Shown: positions 44,906-53,617 of the stretch, one piece after another | How the letters are laid out: the number at the start of each line of letters is the position of its first letter | How positions within the stretch are numbered: the first letter of the stretch is position 1 | From: Rhodoferax sp. | Lineage (GTDB): Bacteria > Pseudomonadota > Gammaproteobacteria > Burkholderiales > Burkholderiaceae_C | DNA: 64,000 nt | Assembly (NCBI GenBank): GCA_024235935.1 | Contig: JACKLL010000004.1 | Span: 196,203-260,202, forward strand | Direction: 5' to 3' | Program-made: the position numbers and the translations under genes | The notes under the pieces: model-generated | The model's input: only the letters and a program-made list of their open reading frames with translations | What the model was told of the DNA's origin: nothing | Database searches by the model: none

Positions 44906-46216
44906 CTATGGCGTGCTGGTCGTCCGGTCTTCGTCTGCGTGCACGAGCGTGGTCTGAATCTGCACCTCCGACGTCAGCGTCCGATGTACCGGACATTTGT
45001 TCGCCATCTCCAGCAGGCTTTGCCGCTGCGCCGCGTCCAGCTGGCCCTCGAGCGTGATCCGCCGCTCGAAGCGGTCGATCGTGCGCGCCGATGCGGTCGC
45101 ACGCGTACCGTCGGCCTCGGCGGCATCCACACGGCTGTGGCGCAGGGCTACCGAGACGCGTGCCAGCGGCCATTGGCGACGGTCTGCGACCATGCGGATC
45201 GTGATGGCGGTACAGGCGCCCAACGCAGCGGTCAGCATCTGGTGGGGCGTCGGCCCCACATCCTGCCCGCCGACGTCGGCCGGCTCATCGGCCTGCCATT
45301 GGTGCCGGCCGGCCCGGATGTCCACGGTATAGGGTCCGCTGCCACGCTCGGCGACGTGGACCACGTCGTCTTGCGGCGCAGCGGCTGTACCGGCCTGCGC
45401 CGCATCATTCGCCATCGCCATGGGGGACAGCTGCGGGATCCGGCTGCGGGATTGCGGTGTGCCCAGGTAGCGCCGCGCCCAGGTCGCCATCACATCGGCG
45501 GCAAACTGGGCGTCTTCGGGACGGGTCAGCAAATGGTCTGCGCCATCGAGCGCCACGAAGGACTTGGGATGCATCGCCGCCTGATAGATCCGGGCCGCGT
45601 TGTCGACGGCCACGGTCTCGTCCAGCGGCGCATGCAGGAGCATCAGCGGGCGTCGCAGCGCATGGATGCGCTCGACCTGCCGCTGCTCCTTCAGGTCATC
45701 GATGAAGGCACGCCGGATGGTGAAGGGCCGGCCGGCCAGCTGCACCGTGGCTTCGCCCTCGGCATGGATCTGCGCCACGCCCTCACCCAGCTGGTGCACC
45801 ACATGGGCCGGATCGCACGGCGCACCGATCGTGGCCACCGCGCGGTTGTCCGGTTCGCGCCCGGCCGCGGCAAGCACCGCAGCGCCGCCCAGCGAATGGC
45901 CGATCAGCAGCGACGGTGCACCGTGCTCGGCCCGCAACCAGTCGGCGGCCGCGATCAGGTCGTCCACGTTCGAGCTGAAATGGGTATTGGCAAAGTCACC
46001 GTCACTGCCGCCCAGGCCGGTGAAGTCGAACCGCAGCACGCCAAAGCCGGCTTGCGCCAGCGCGCGCGAGATGTAGGCTGCGGCCTTGCTGTCCTTGGAA
46101 CAGGTGAAGCAATGCGCGAATATCGCCCAGGCATGGGGCGGCTGGTCCGGCGTGTCGAGCCGGCCTGCCAGCGTGGCACCCTGGCTGCCGGGGAATGCGA
46201 TCTTGTGTGTGGGCAT
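44906..46216 (-). CDS. Bifunctional alpha/beta hydrolase - OsmC fusion
   Basis: A 436-residue fusion. Residues 1-255 are an alpha/beta hydrolase with nucleophile elbow GHSLGG; residues from about 295 form an OsmC-type peroxiredoxin with its two cysteines in LGACTAITIRM and KCPVHRTL. OsmC reduces organic hydroperoxides; the hydrolase substrate is unknown. This domain order is a known architecture in Proteobacteria. ATG 46216 has an AGGAGG site. It lies 185 bases after the CitE-like gene on the same strand, so it may be a separate transcript. Confidence 0.9.
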   Translation of the reverse strand: MPTHKIAFPGSQGATLAGRLDTPDQPPHAWAIFAHCFTCSKDSKAAAYISRALAQAGFGVLRFDFTGLGGSDGDFANTHFSSNVDDLIAAADWLRAEHGAPSLLIGHSLGGAAVLAAAGREPDNRAVATIGAPCDPAHVVHQLGEGVAQIHAEGEATVQLAGRPFTIRRAFIDDLKEQRQVERIHALRRPLMLLHAPLDETVAVDNAARIYQAAMHPKSFVALDGADHLLTRPEDAQFAADVMATWARRYLGTPQSRSRIPQLSPMAMANDAAQAGTAAAPQDDVVHVAERGSGPYTVDIRAGRHQWQADEPADVGGQDVGPTPHQMLTAALGACTAITIRMVADRRQWPLARVSVALRHSRVDAAEADGTRATASARTIDRFERRITLEGQLDAAQRQSLLEMANKCPVHRTLTSEVQIQTTLVHADEDRTTSTP

Positions 46217-46401
46217 GAATGGAACCTCCTGGTGTTGCGCCCAGGCCTGGAACTGTCGAGGCAGGCCTGGGGTCTGGCCGGGCTGGGGCAAGCGCTCATG
46301 GCATGGGACACCGCCTTACGCCACAACGGTACCACCATCACGCAAATGCAGCCGGCTCCACCGGCCATGACGGCCCCGCTCCCGCAAGGCGCGGGTGCCG
46401 C

Positions 46402-47217
46402 TCAGGGGTTCGCCCGCAAGCTCGCGCGCTGGAGGATCTGCTGGGCGCGGGCGATGACCGGTCGGTCCACCATCTGCCCGTCCACCCGCTGCGCACCCGA
46501 GCCGGCCTGCTGCGCCAGCGCCATGATGCGCTGGGCCCACTGCAGCTGCGCCTGTGTGGGCGCAAAGCCGCTCAGCACCGGTGCCAGCTGCGCCGGATGG
46601 ATGCACAGCTTGGCACCAAAACCTGCGCGTGCGGCCCGCCGTGCATCTCCCTTGACCAGGGCAGGATCCTGCAATGCCATCGTCACCCCGTCCACCGGCG
46701 GCGGCAGACCGGCGGCCGCGCAGTGGGTGAGCAGCTGCAGGCGTGCCGGCCACAGCAGATCCCAGTCGTCTTCACAACCCAGATCGGCCGACAGATCGGC
46801 GGCACCAAAGGCCAGCCGCGTGATGCGCGGATGCCGGCAGATCTCCGCCAGTGCCAGCATGCCGCGGGCCGACTCGATCAGGCCGAGCACCGGCAAGTCG
46901 ACATCCAGCGCCTGCAGGTCCGCGGCAGAATCCGTCTTGGCCAGCACCACACCGGCCAGCGCGGACCGGTGGCTGTGCACCAGGGCCAGATCCTGGGCGA
47001 ACCAGGGTGTACCGACACCATTGATGCGCACCCACGGCGGGGGACAACCCGCTTGCAGCACGGTCTCGAGCTGCGTGCGCGCATGGTCCTTGTCGCACGC
47101 ATCGACCGCGTCCTCCAGGTCGGCGATGACGGCATGGGCTCCGGCCGCGAACGCCTTGGCCAGGCGCTCCGGCCGCGTCGCCGGAACAAACAGCCAGGTG
47201 ACGGCCTGCGCAGCCAT
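46402..47217 (-). CDS. CitE-like CoA ester lyase (HpcH/HpaI family)
   Basis: A 271-residue TIM-barrel enzyme of the citrate lyase beta/citramalyl-CoA lyase family. It opens with LFVPATRPERLAKAF and has VIADLEDAV with the metal-binding acids and GLIESARGMLAL. Such enzymes split 3-hydroxy-dicarboxyl-CoA esters, for example (S)-citramalyl-CoA to pyruvate and acetyl-CoA. The start abuts the stop of the Meh/Ich-like hydratase gene (sharing one base), so they act together. Confidence 0.88.
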   Translation of the reverse strand: MAAQAVTWLFVPATRPERLAKAFAAGAHAVIADLEDAVDACDKDHARTQLETVLQAGCPPPWVRINGVGTPWFAQDLALVHSHRSALAGVVLAKTDSAADLQALDVDLPVLGLIESARGMLALAEICRHPRITRLAFGAADLSADLGCEDDWDLLWPARLQLLTHCAAAGLPPPVDGVTMALQDPALVKGDARRAARAGFGAKLCIHPAQLAPVLSGFAPTQAQLQWAQRIMALAQQAGSGAQRVDGQMVDRPVIARAQQILQRASLRANP

Positions 47218-48122
47218 CAGGCCAGCACCACCTGGGCGTCCAGGCCGACATCACCGACATTGTTGGTCGACCAGACATCCATGGCATGGGCATCCGCCCC
47301 GGGGGATGCGTGCAGGTGGAACCCGCACAGGTCGAACGTCGGCCGTTTGGCGCGAAAGCTGAAACTGCGGATGAACCGGCCCGGTGCCAGCGTGTTTTCC
47401 ACGAAGCCGAGCAACATCGTCGCAATCAGCGGGCCGTGTACGACCAGGCCGGGGTAGCCTTCGACGCTGCGGCAATAGTCGCCGTCGTAATGGATGCGAT
47501 GGCCGTTGAAGGTCGCCGCCGAATAGCGGAACAGCATCACCGCATCGGCCGTCACCGCCTGCTGCTGCGCGCCCGCGCGCTCGAAGCGATGTTCGCCGGC
47601 CTGCGCGCGCGCACCCAGCTGCGCCAGCGCAGCCTTCTCGGCGTCGGTCGGCCCGTCGCGGTAGACGATGTCGTGTTCCTCGTCGAGCAGCAGGCCGTCC
47701 GCGTCCCGGTACTGGTGGGCCAGCGTCACGAACACCATGTCGCCGCTACGGCCGGACTTGCGCGCCACGCTGGCGATGCGGGTGTCCCGCGTCACGGTCG
47801 AGCCGACGACAAACGCGCGGGTCCAGTTCAGCCGGCTGCCCGCCCACATGCGCCGCGGCAGGCTGACCGGCGGCAGGAAGTCGCCGCGCTGGGGATGGCC
47901 ATCGTCCCCGAGCCGGGACTGCAACTCCAGCGGATTGAAATAGGCCCAGTGCCAGCCCGCCGGCAAGGGCGCCGCATCGGGCCGGGCCAGCCGGCCCGCG
48001 TCGTTCAGCGTGGCTGCCAGCTGGCGCACCTGCACGCCATGGATGACATCGGTCAGCGACTGGCTGCGCCCGACCCAGTCTTCGATGGCGGAATCGGTCG
48101 ATGGCATGGCAGTCTCTTTCAT
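47217..48122 (-). CDS. Mesaconyl-C4-CoA/itaconyl-CoA hydratase-like protein (FAS1-type MaoC)
   Basis: A 301-residue double-hotdog protein of the Meh (3-methylfumaryl-CoA hydratase) and Ich (itaconyl-CoA hydratase) group. Seen: FLPPVSLPRRMWAGS and the C-terminal hydratase-like block NGHRIHYDGDYCRSVEGYP with VVHGPL. Such enzymes add water to an unsaturated branched C5 dicarboxyl-CoA. It directly follows the acyl-CoA dehydrogenase stop and directly precedes the CitE-like lyase. A start at 48107 is an alternative. Confidence 0.85.
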   Translation of the reverse strand: MKETAMPSTDSAIEDWVGRSQSLTDVIHGVQVRQLAATLNDAGRLARPDAAPLPAGWHWAYFNPLELQSRLGDDGHPQRGDFLPPVSLPRRMWAGSRLNWTRAFVVGSTVTRDTRIASVARKSGRSGDMVFVTLAHQYRDADGLLLDEEHDIVYRDGPTDAEKAALAQLGARAQAGEHRFERAGAQQQAVTADAVMLFRYSAATFNGHRIHYDGDYCRSVEGYPGLVVHGPLIATMLLGFVENTLAPGRFIRSFSFRAKRPTFDLCGFHLHASPGADAHAMDVWSTNNVGDVGLDAQVVLA

Positions 48123-49292
48123 TCAGTACGAACGCGGCATGCCCAGCACATGCTCGCCGAGGTAGGACAGGATCAGGTTGGTCGAGATCGGCGCCACCTG
48201 GTAGAGCCGGGTTTCGCGGAACTTGCGCTCCACATCGTATTCGGCGGCAAAGCCGAATCCACCATGGGTCTGCAGGCAGACGTTGGCTGCCTCCCACGAT
48301 GCGTCTGCCGCCAGCAGCTTGGACATGTTGGCCTGCGCGCCGCAGTTCTGGCCGGCGTCGAACAAGGCGGCCGCGTGGTAGCGCATCAAGCTGGCGGCCT
48401 CGACGTTCACATAGGCGCGGGCGATCGGAAACTGCACGCCCTGGTTCTGCCCGATCGGACGGTCGAACACCACCCGGTCCTTGGCGTATGCGGTGGCCTT
48501 GTCGATGAACCAGTAGCCGTCGCCGACACATTCGGCAGCAATCAGAATGCGCTCCGCATTCAAGCCATCGAGGATGTAATGCAGCCCCTTGCCTTCCTCG
48601 CCGATGCGGTTCTCCACCGGAATGCGCAGCTTGTCGATGAAGATCTCGTTGGTCTCGTGGTTGACCATGTTGCGGATCGGCCGCACCGTGATGGTCTTGC
48701 CGATCTCGTCGCGCAGGTCGACCAGGAATACCGACAGGCCTTCGCTTTTTTTCTTGACCTCGGCCAGAGGCGTGGTGCGCGCCAGCAGCAGCATGTAGTC
48801 CGAATGCTGCAGCCGCGAGGTCCAGACCTTCTGGCCACTCACCTCGTAGTGGTCGCCCTTGCGCACCGCCACGGTCTTGAGCTTGGTGGTGTCGCTGCCG
48901 GTCGTGGGCTCGGTCACCGCCATCGACTGCATGCGGATCTCGCCGCGCGCGATGCGGGGCAGCAGGTCCTGCTTCTGCTTGTCGGAGCCGTGGCGCACCA
49001 CGCATCCCATCACGTACATCTGGCCATGGCAGGCGCCCGAATTGCCACCGGCACGGTTGATCTCCTCCATCACCACACTGGCTTCAGTCAGCGAAAGGCT
49101 GGAGCCGCCATATTCCTCGGGGATCAGCGCCGACAGCCAGCCGGCGTCGGTCAGGGCCTTGACGAAGGCGTCCGGAAAGGCGCGCGCCTCGTCGACCTCC
49201 TGCCAATAGCGGGAGTCGAATTGCGTGACGACCGCGCGCACACCGTCGCGCAGTTCGGTGTAGGCGTGGGGAGAGTTCGGGTGTACGTTCAT
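48123..49292 (-). CDS. Acyl-CoA dehydrogenase family protein
   Basis: A 389-residue flavoenzyme with the standard three-domain fold; FAD/substrate blocks MAVTEPTTGSDTT and QTHGGFGFAAEYDVERKFRE are clear. The usual C-terminal catalytic glutamate region (IYEGT in typical members) reads YQVAPISTN here, so the base is either elsewhere, as in isovaleryl-CoA dehydrogenase, or missing. It is part of the minus-strand operon with CoA-transferase, hydratase and lyase genes. A similar dehydrogenase sits in the Pseudomonas itaconate cluster. Confidence 0.88.
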   Translation of the reverse strand: MNVHPNSPHAYTELRDGVRAVVTQFDSRYWQEVDEARAFPDAFVKALTDAGWLSALIPEEYGGSSLSLTEASVVMEEINRAGGNSGACHGQMYVMGCVVRHGSDKQKQDLLPRIARGEIRMQSMAVTEPTTGSDTTKLKTVAVRKGDHYEVSGQKVWTSRLQHSDYMLLLARTTPLAEVKKKSEGLSVFLVDLRDEIGKTITVRPIRNMVNHETNEIFIDKLRIPVENRIGEEGKGLHYILDGLNAERILIAAECVGDGYWFIDKATAYAKDRVVFDRPIGQNQGVQFPIARAYVNVEAASLMRYHAAALFDAGQNCGAQANMSKLLAADASWEAANVCLQTHGGFGFAAEYDVERKFRETRLYQVAPISTNLILSYLGEHVLGMPRSY

Positions 49293-49333
49293 CAGCGAAT
49301 GTTCCTAAGGACAGATCAGACAGATCAGGCAGG

Positions 49334-50113
49334 TCAGGCCGCACTGGCGAACATCTGTCCGCCGTCGATATTGAGCACGCTGCCGCTGAGGTAGCCACAG
49401 CGCGGCGAACAGCCGAACACGGCGAGGTCGGCAATCTCCTGCGGCTCGGTCATGCGACCGAAGGGCAGCTTCTTGGCAAGTTCCAGCCAGCGGTCCGCGT
49501 CGCCGAGTCGGGACGCCGCCTGGGCACGCAGGACCGCTTCGATGCGGTCGCTGCGGGTCGGCGACGGGTTGATGCCGAACACCCGCACGCCATGCTGCGG
49601 GCTTGCCGCGCCTATGGCCTGCGTGAATGCGATCAGAGCCGCGTTGGCCGTCGAGCCACAGATGTATTCCGCGCGCGGTGCAACCCCCGCCATGCCGATG
49701 ATGTTGGCAATCACGCCCGAACCCCGCGCCTGCATCAGCGGCAGCACCGCCCGGATCAGGTTGATGTAGCCGAACAGCTTGAGCTCCCAGGCCTGGCGCC
49801 AGCGGGCGTCGTCGACATCGGCCAGGCCACCGCCCGGTATGGCGCCGGCATTGTTGACCAGGATGTCGACCTCGCCCATTTGCGCAACCAGTGCTGCCAG
49901 GCCATCGGCTGTGGACAGGTCGCAGGCCAGCGTGGTCGGCGTCACGCCGGTTTCGGCTGCGACCGTGTCACAGGCCTTTTGCAGCGTCGCGGCAGTGCGC
50001 GACACCAGCACCGGCTGCGCGCCCTCGCGCGCGAACGAGATCGCCGTGGCCAGACCGATGCCCTTGGAGCCACCGGTGATCAGCACACGCCGGGCCTTGA
50101 GTTGGAGATCCAT
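49334..50113 (-). CDS. SDR family protein with altered catalytic triad
   Basis: A 259-residue Rossmann-fold SDR with cofactor motif TGGSKGIG (13-20) and NNAG (87-90). The catalytic region reads IIGMAGVAPRAEYICGSTAN: the usual Ser is Gly at about 140, Tyr150 is kept, and the active-site Lys is Ser154. So it departs from the S-Y-K triad, although this pattern recurs in some Burkholderiales SDRs as far as I recall. It may bind NAD(P) and use another mechanism or be a non-oxidoreductase. It lies between the acyl-CoA dehydrogenase and the PuuE/imidase-like gene. Confidence 0.85.
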   Translation of the reverse strand: MDLQLKARRVLITGGSKGIGLATAISFAREGAQPVLVSRTAATLQKACDTVAAETGVTPTTLACDLSTADGLAALVAQMGEVDILVNNAGAIPGGGLADVDDARWRQAWELKLFGYINLIRAVLPLMQARGSGVIANIIGMAGVAPRAEYICGSTANAALIAFTQAIGAASPQHGVRVFGINPSPTRSDRIEAVLRAQAASRLGDADRWLELAKKLPFGRMTEPQEIADLAVFGCSPRCGYLSGSVLNIDGGQMFASAA

Positions 50114-50131
50114 GAGGTTTCCTTGTTGCGT

Positions 50132-51016
50132 TCAGACTTTGGCCGCAGGTGCCGGCACCTGCGCGGTGTACCAGTCTGCGATGTCGGCGCCCTGCACAAA
50201 GCACACGCCTGGCGTGTTTTGCAGCAGGTCGAGCATGCGCTCGAACGAGCCGAAACGGTGGGGCACGCCGATCAGGTGCGGATGCAGACCCAGCGCCAGC
50301 ACCCGCGGACGCTGCCGGGCCTCGCGCGTGAACAGGGCCACGGTGCGCTGCAGCCGCTCGAACATTTCGTCCGAGCTGTGCTTCTCGACCGCGTAGATGA
50401 TGGAGTCGTTGATCTCCAGGTTGTACGGCAGGCTCAGCAGCGGACCCTCGGCGGTCGTCATCCAGTTCGGCACGTCGTCGACGACCCAGTCGAAGACATA
50501 GTCGATGCCGGCCTTCTTCAGCACCTCCGGCGTGGTGTGGCTTTCGCGCAGTCCGGGGCCGAGCCAGCCGCGCGGGCGCTGGCCGGTAAAGGCCTCGATC
50601 ATGTCCAGGCTGGTCTGCACGACCTCCTCTTCAGCGCCGGCATGGTTGAGCGCCTTCTGGTGCACGCCATGGCCGATGAATTCCCAACCGGCGGCATGCA
50701 TGGCCTCGGCTGCGCGCGGATAGGCATGGATCACACCGGCATTGCAGCTGGTCGAAGCCTTGAGGCCCCGCGAGGTGATCGCCTCGAGGATGCGCGGCAA
50801 TCCGCAGCGCATGCCGTAGTCGACCCAGCTGAAGTTGGGCACGTCGGGAACCGTCTCTCGGCCATGGGGCGGCGTGATGATGGTGCGCGGCATCGGCGCG
50901 TCGAACTCCCAGTGTTCGACATTGACGACCAGGTGCACCAGGATGTTGCCTTCGGGATACGCCTGCAGCGCCGGGCCTTCGTTCGAAAAGCGGTAGGGAA
51001 TGCGGGGATTGGCCAT
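50132..51016 (-). CDS. NodB/PuuE-fold hydrolase (imidase or allantoinase-like)
   Basis: A 294-residue polysaccharide-deacetylase-fold protein. Residues seen: NVEHWEF (33-38), FSWVDYGMRCGLPRILE, and the metal-type motif GHGVHQ (115-120). Members of this branch hydrolyse cyclic amides: PuuE opens allantoin, and from memory the Pseudomonas putida imidase of nearly the same length opens cyclic imides. True chitin-type deacetylases are secreted, but no signal peptide is present here, which also favours a small cytosolic substrate. Start is set by the family-like N-terminus. It follows the importer ATPase gene by 15 bases. Confidence 0.75.
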   Translation of the reverse strand: MANPRIPYRFSNEGPALQAYPEGNILVHLVVNVEHWEFDAPMPRTIITPPHGRETVPDVPNFSWVDYGMRCGLPRILEAITSRGLKASTSCNAGVIHAYPRAAEAMHAAGWEFIGHGVHQKALNHAGAEEEVVQTSLDMIEAFTGQRPRGWLGPGLRESHTTPEVLKKAGIDYVFDWVVDDVPNWMTTAEGPLLSLPYNLEINDSIIYAVEKHSSDEMFERLQRTVALFTREARQRPRVLALGLHPHLIGVPHRFGSFERMLDLLQNTPGVCFVQGADIADWYTAQVPAPAAKV

Positions 51017-51030
51017 GGGGGCTTTCGTTT

Positions 51031-51780
51031 TCAGTGGCGGATCTGCTTGAGGATCTCGCGTTTCATTGCATTGAAGTTTTCCGAGGTCGTGTCCTCGATC
51101 GTGCGCGGCCGGCTCAACGGCACCGTGATGCGCGCCTGGATGCGGCCCGGGCGCGCCGACATGACATACACCGTGTCGGCCAGGAACAGCGCCTCGTCGA
51201 TGTCGTGCGTCACGAACACGATGGTCGGCTTGAGCTGCTGCCAGACGGTCAGCAGCAGCTCCTGCATGCTCAGCCGGGTCTGGGCGTCGAGCGCACCGAA
51301 CGGCTCGTCCATCAGCAGCACCTTGGAGCCCATGGTCAGGATGCGCGCAATGCCGACGCGCTGGCGCATGCCACCGGAGAGCTGCACCGGCAGGTGGTTC
51401 TTGAAGTCCGACAGGCCGACGATGCGCAGCATGTCGTGGGCGCGGGCCTCGTAGCTGCTGGCTGGAAGGCCCTGGGTCTTGGGCCCGAAGATGACGTTCT
51501 CCCAGACCGAGAGCCACGGAAACAGCGCCGCTTCCTGGAAGACGACACCGCGGTCCGGACCGGGTTTGTCCACAGCCTTGCCATCGACCGTCAGGCTGCC
51601 GGCACTGGCCTTCTCGAAGCCGGCGACCAGGTTCAGCAAGGTCGACTTGCCGCAGCCGGAGGGGCCCAGCAAGGCGATGAATTCGCCGGGTTTGACGTCG
51701 AGTTCGACCTTGTCCAGCGCCTGCACCGGCGGGTCGGTCGGATAGATCTTGTCGAGTTGTTGCGCGAGGATTGCAGACAT
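51031..51780 (-). CDS. ABC transporter ATP-binding protein (SsuB/TauB type)
   Basis: A 249-residue ATPase: Walker A GPSGCGKST, signature LSGGMRQRVGIA, Walker B VLLMDEPFGALD, switch His in FVTHDIDEA. It is the energy subunit of the nitrate/taurine/sulfonate-type importer encoded by 51786-53565. Operon order is binding protein, permease, ATPase on the minus strand. Confidence 0.93.
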   Translation of the reverse strand: MSAILAQQLDKIYPTDPPVQALDKVELDVKPGEFIALLGPSGCGKSTLLNLVAGFEKASAGSLTVDGKAVDKPGPDRGVVFQEAALFPWLSVWENVIFGPKTQGLPASSYEARAHDMLRIVGLSDFKNHLPVQLSGGMRQRVGIARILTMGSKVLLMDEPFGALDAQTRLSMQELLLTVWQQLKPTIVFVTHDIDEALFLADTVYVMSARPGRIQARITVPLSRPRTIEDTTSENFNAMKREILKQIRH

Positions 51781-51785
51781 GGCGT

Positions 51786-52577
51786 TCAGTGGTTCTGGAG
51801 AATGCGCCAGCGCAGGACGCGGCGTTCGAGCATCACGATCAGGCGATCGCTGATGTAACCCATGGCGCCGATCGACACCATGTCGGCCAGCACGATGTCC
51901 ATGCGGCCCACGTAGTAGGCATCCCACAGCACGTAGCCGAGACCGGATTTCACGGCCACCATCTCGGACACGATGACAGCGGTCCAGGAAATGCCCAGCC
52001 CGATGCGCATGCCGGTGAAAACCGATGGCATGGCCGCCGGCAGCACCACCCGGCGCAGCAGCTGCGCCCGCGTGGCCCCCATCATGGTCGCGGCCCGCAC
52101 CAGGTTGCGCTCGACATCGCGCGCGCCCTGCGTGGTATTGACGACGATGGCGTAGAAGCCGCCCAGGAAGATCAGGAACACCGAGCCCATGTCGCGGATG
52201 CCGAACAGCGCGATCGAGAACGGCAGCCAGGCGGTGATCGGGATCGGGCGCAGGCTTTGCACCAGCGGATCGAACAGCTGCGCGATCAGGCGACTCCAGC
52301 CAATCATCAGCCCGAGGGGAATTCCGATGACTGCCGCGAGCGTGAAGCCCTGCGCCACCCGCATCGAGGAGTACTGGACGTTGGACAGCCAGGTTCCGGA
52401 ATAGGGATTCAGGCCCATACCGGAAGCGCCGAAGACCCACCCCTGCCAGCCCTGCAGCACGGCCAGCGGCGTGGGGACGATGCCGGCCATGTCCTGTCGG
52501 CTGCCGACGATCTGCCAGACCGCGAGCACGGCAAGCGGCACCAGGATGCCGATGATGAATTGCTTCAGACGCTTCAT
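51786..52577 (-). CDS. ABC transporter permease (SsuC/TauC type)
   Basis: A 263-residue inner-membrane permease with about six helices and the coupling loop LVRAATMMGATRAQLLRRVVLP. It lies 5 bases upstream of the ATPase start and 10 bases after the binding-protein stop, so the three genes form a compact importer unit. Confidence 0.92.
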   Translation of the reverse strand: MKRLKQFIIGILVPLAVLAVWQIVGSRQDMAGIVPTPLAVLQGWQGWVFGASGMGLNPYSGTWLSNVQYSSMRVAQGFTLAAVIGIPLGLMIGWSRLIAQLFDPLVQSLRPIPITAWLPFSIALFGIRDMGSVFLIFLGGFYAIVVNTTQGARDVERNLVRAATMMGATRAQLLRRVVLPAAMPSVFTGMRIGLGISWTAVIVSEMVAVKSGLGYVLWDAYYVGRMDIVLADMVSIGAMGYISDRLIVMLERRVLRWRILQNH

Positions 52578-52587
52578 GGGAGGCCCA

Positions 52588-53565
52588 TCAGCGCTTGATT
52601 TCGCGCGTCATCGCGTCGTCGTACAGGGCTGCCGCATCGGCCGCCACATCCTTCTGGATGATGCCCTGCTTGAACGCGGCTTCTGCCTGCAGGCGCACCT
52701 GCTCCTTGGTCAGCACGCCGCCGAGCTTGATGATCTTGGCCGACTCCTTGGTCACGTTCAAAGGCAGTCCGGTGTATTTGGAATAGGCCTCGGCGAACAT
52801 TTCGGGATTCCTGGCCATCTGTTCCTCGGCATTGTGATAGACCCACAGGAAGCGCTTGACGGCTTCCCGCTTGTTGGTCATCGCATCGCGCGACGCTGCC
52901 AGCAGTCCCAGCTCGGCGCCGACGGACTTGGACTGGCTGTACTCCAGGTTCTTGGCAAAGTAGGCATCGCCCTCGGCCACGGCCTGCGATTCAAAGGGCT
53001 CCCACAGCACCATCGCGTCGATGTCACCGCGCTTGATGGCCTGGATGAAGGCGGTGCCGCCGCCCTGGATGTTGACCGGGGTGAAGCTGTTGTACGGAAT
53101 GCCCTTTTCGACCATGGTCATGGCCCACTGGAACCAGACGGCGGATCCCGGCGCAATGCCGATCTTCTTGCCGGCAATGTCCTTCCAGTCGTTGATGGTC
53201 ACGCCCTTGCGCACCACCAGGTTCTTGGCCGATCCGGCAACGCCGGTCAGGCCGATCAGGTTCTTGCTGCCCTGCCCTGCTGCGATGGCCAGGTCACCCG
53301 GACCAACCGCGGAGATGTCGACCGAGTTGGACATCAGCGCGGTGCGCGCGTCGGCATAGCGTACGAACTCGGCGCGCTTGACGTCGATGTTGAACTTCTT
53401 GAGTTCCTCCTCGACGTTGAGCATCGGCGACAGGTGTCCGACCTTGACGAAACCGATGGTCAGCGTTTCGCGCTGCGCCAATGGTGCGGGTGCGGGGCCT
53501 ATGGCAAGAGCCGCGGTCGTGACAGCGGTCGTACAGACCGCTGCAAGGGCTTTAGCGAAATTCAT
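52588..53565 (-). CDS. ABC transporter substrate-binding protein (NMT1/SsuA-like)
   Basis: A 325-residue periplasmic protein with an N-terminal signal peptide (MNFAKALAAV start, cleaved near residue 27) and the NMT1/SsuA-type blocks LTIGFVKVGHLSP and GGGTAFIQAIKRGDIDAMV. This family binds sulfonates, nitrate, thiamine precursors, purines or other small ring compounds. The ATG at 53565 is favoured because the AGGAGTG site is 8 bases upstream; 53571 is the alternative. Confidence 0.9.
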   Translation of the reverse strand: MNFAKALAAVCTTAVTTAALAIGPAPAPLAQRETLTIGFVKVGHLSPMLNVEEELKKFNIDVKRAEFVRYADARTALMSNSVDISAVGPGDLAIAAGQGSKNLIGLTGVAGSAKNLVVRKGVTINDWKDIAGKKIGIAPGSAVWFQWAMTMVEKGIPYNSFTPVNIQGGGTAFIQAIKRGDIDAMVLWEPFESQAVAEGDAYFAKNLEYSQSKSVGAELGLLAASRDAMTNKREAVKRFLWVYHNAEEQMARNPEMFAEAYSKYTGLPLNVTKESAKIIKLGGVLTKEQVRLQAEAAFKQGIIQKDVAADAAALYDDAMTREIKR

Positions 53566-53617
53566 CGTCATCACTCCTGGTGGTTGGAAATGGGAAGCAC
53601 GTGGGGAAACTCGGATC

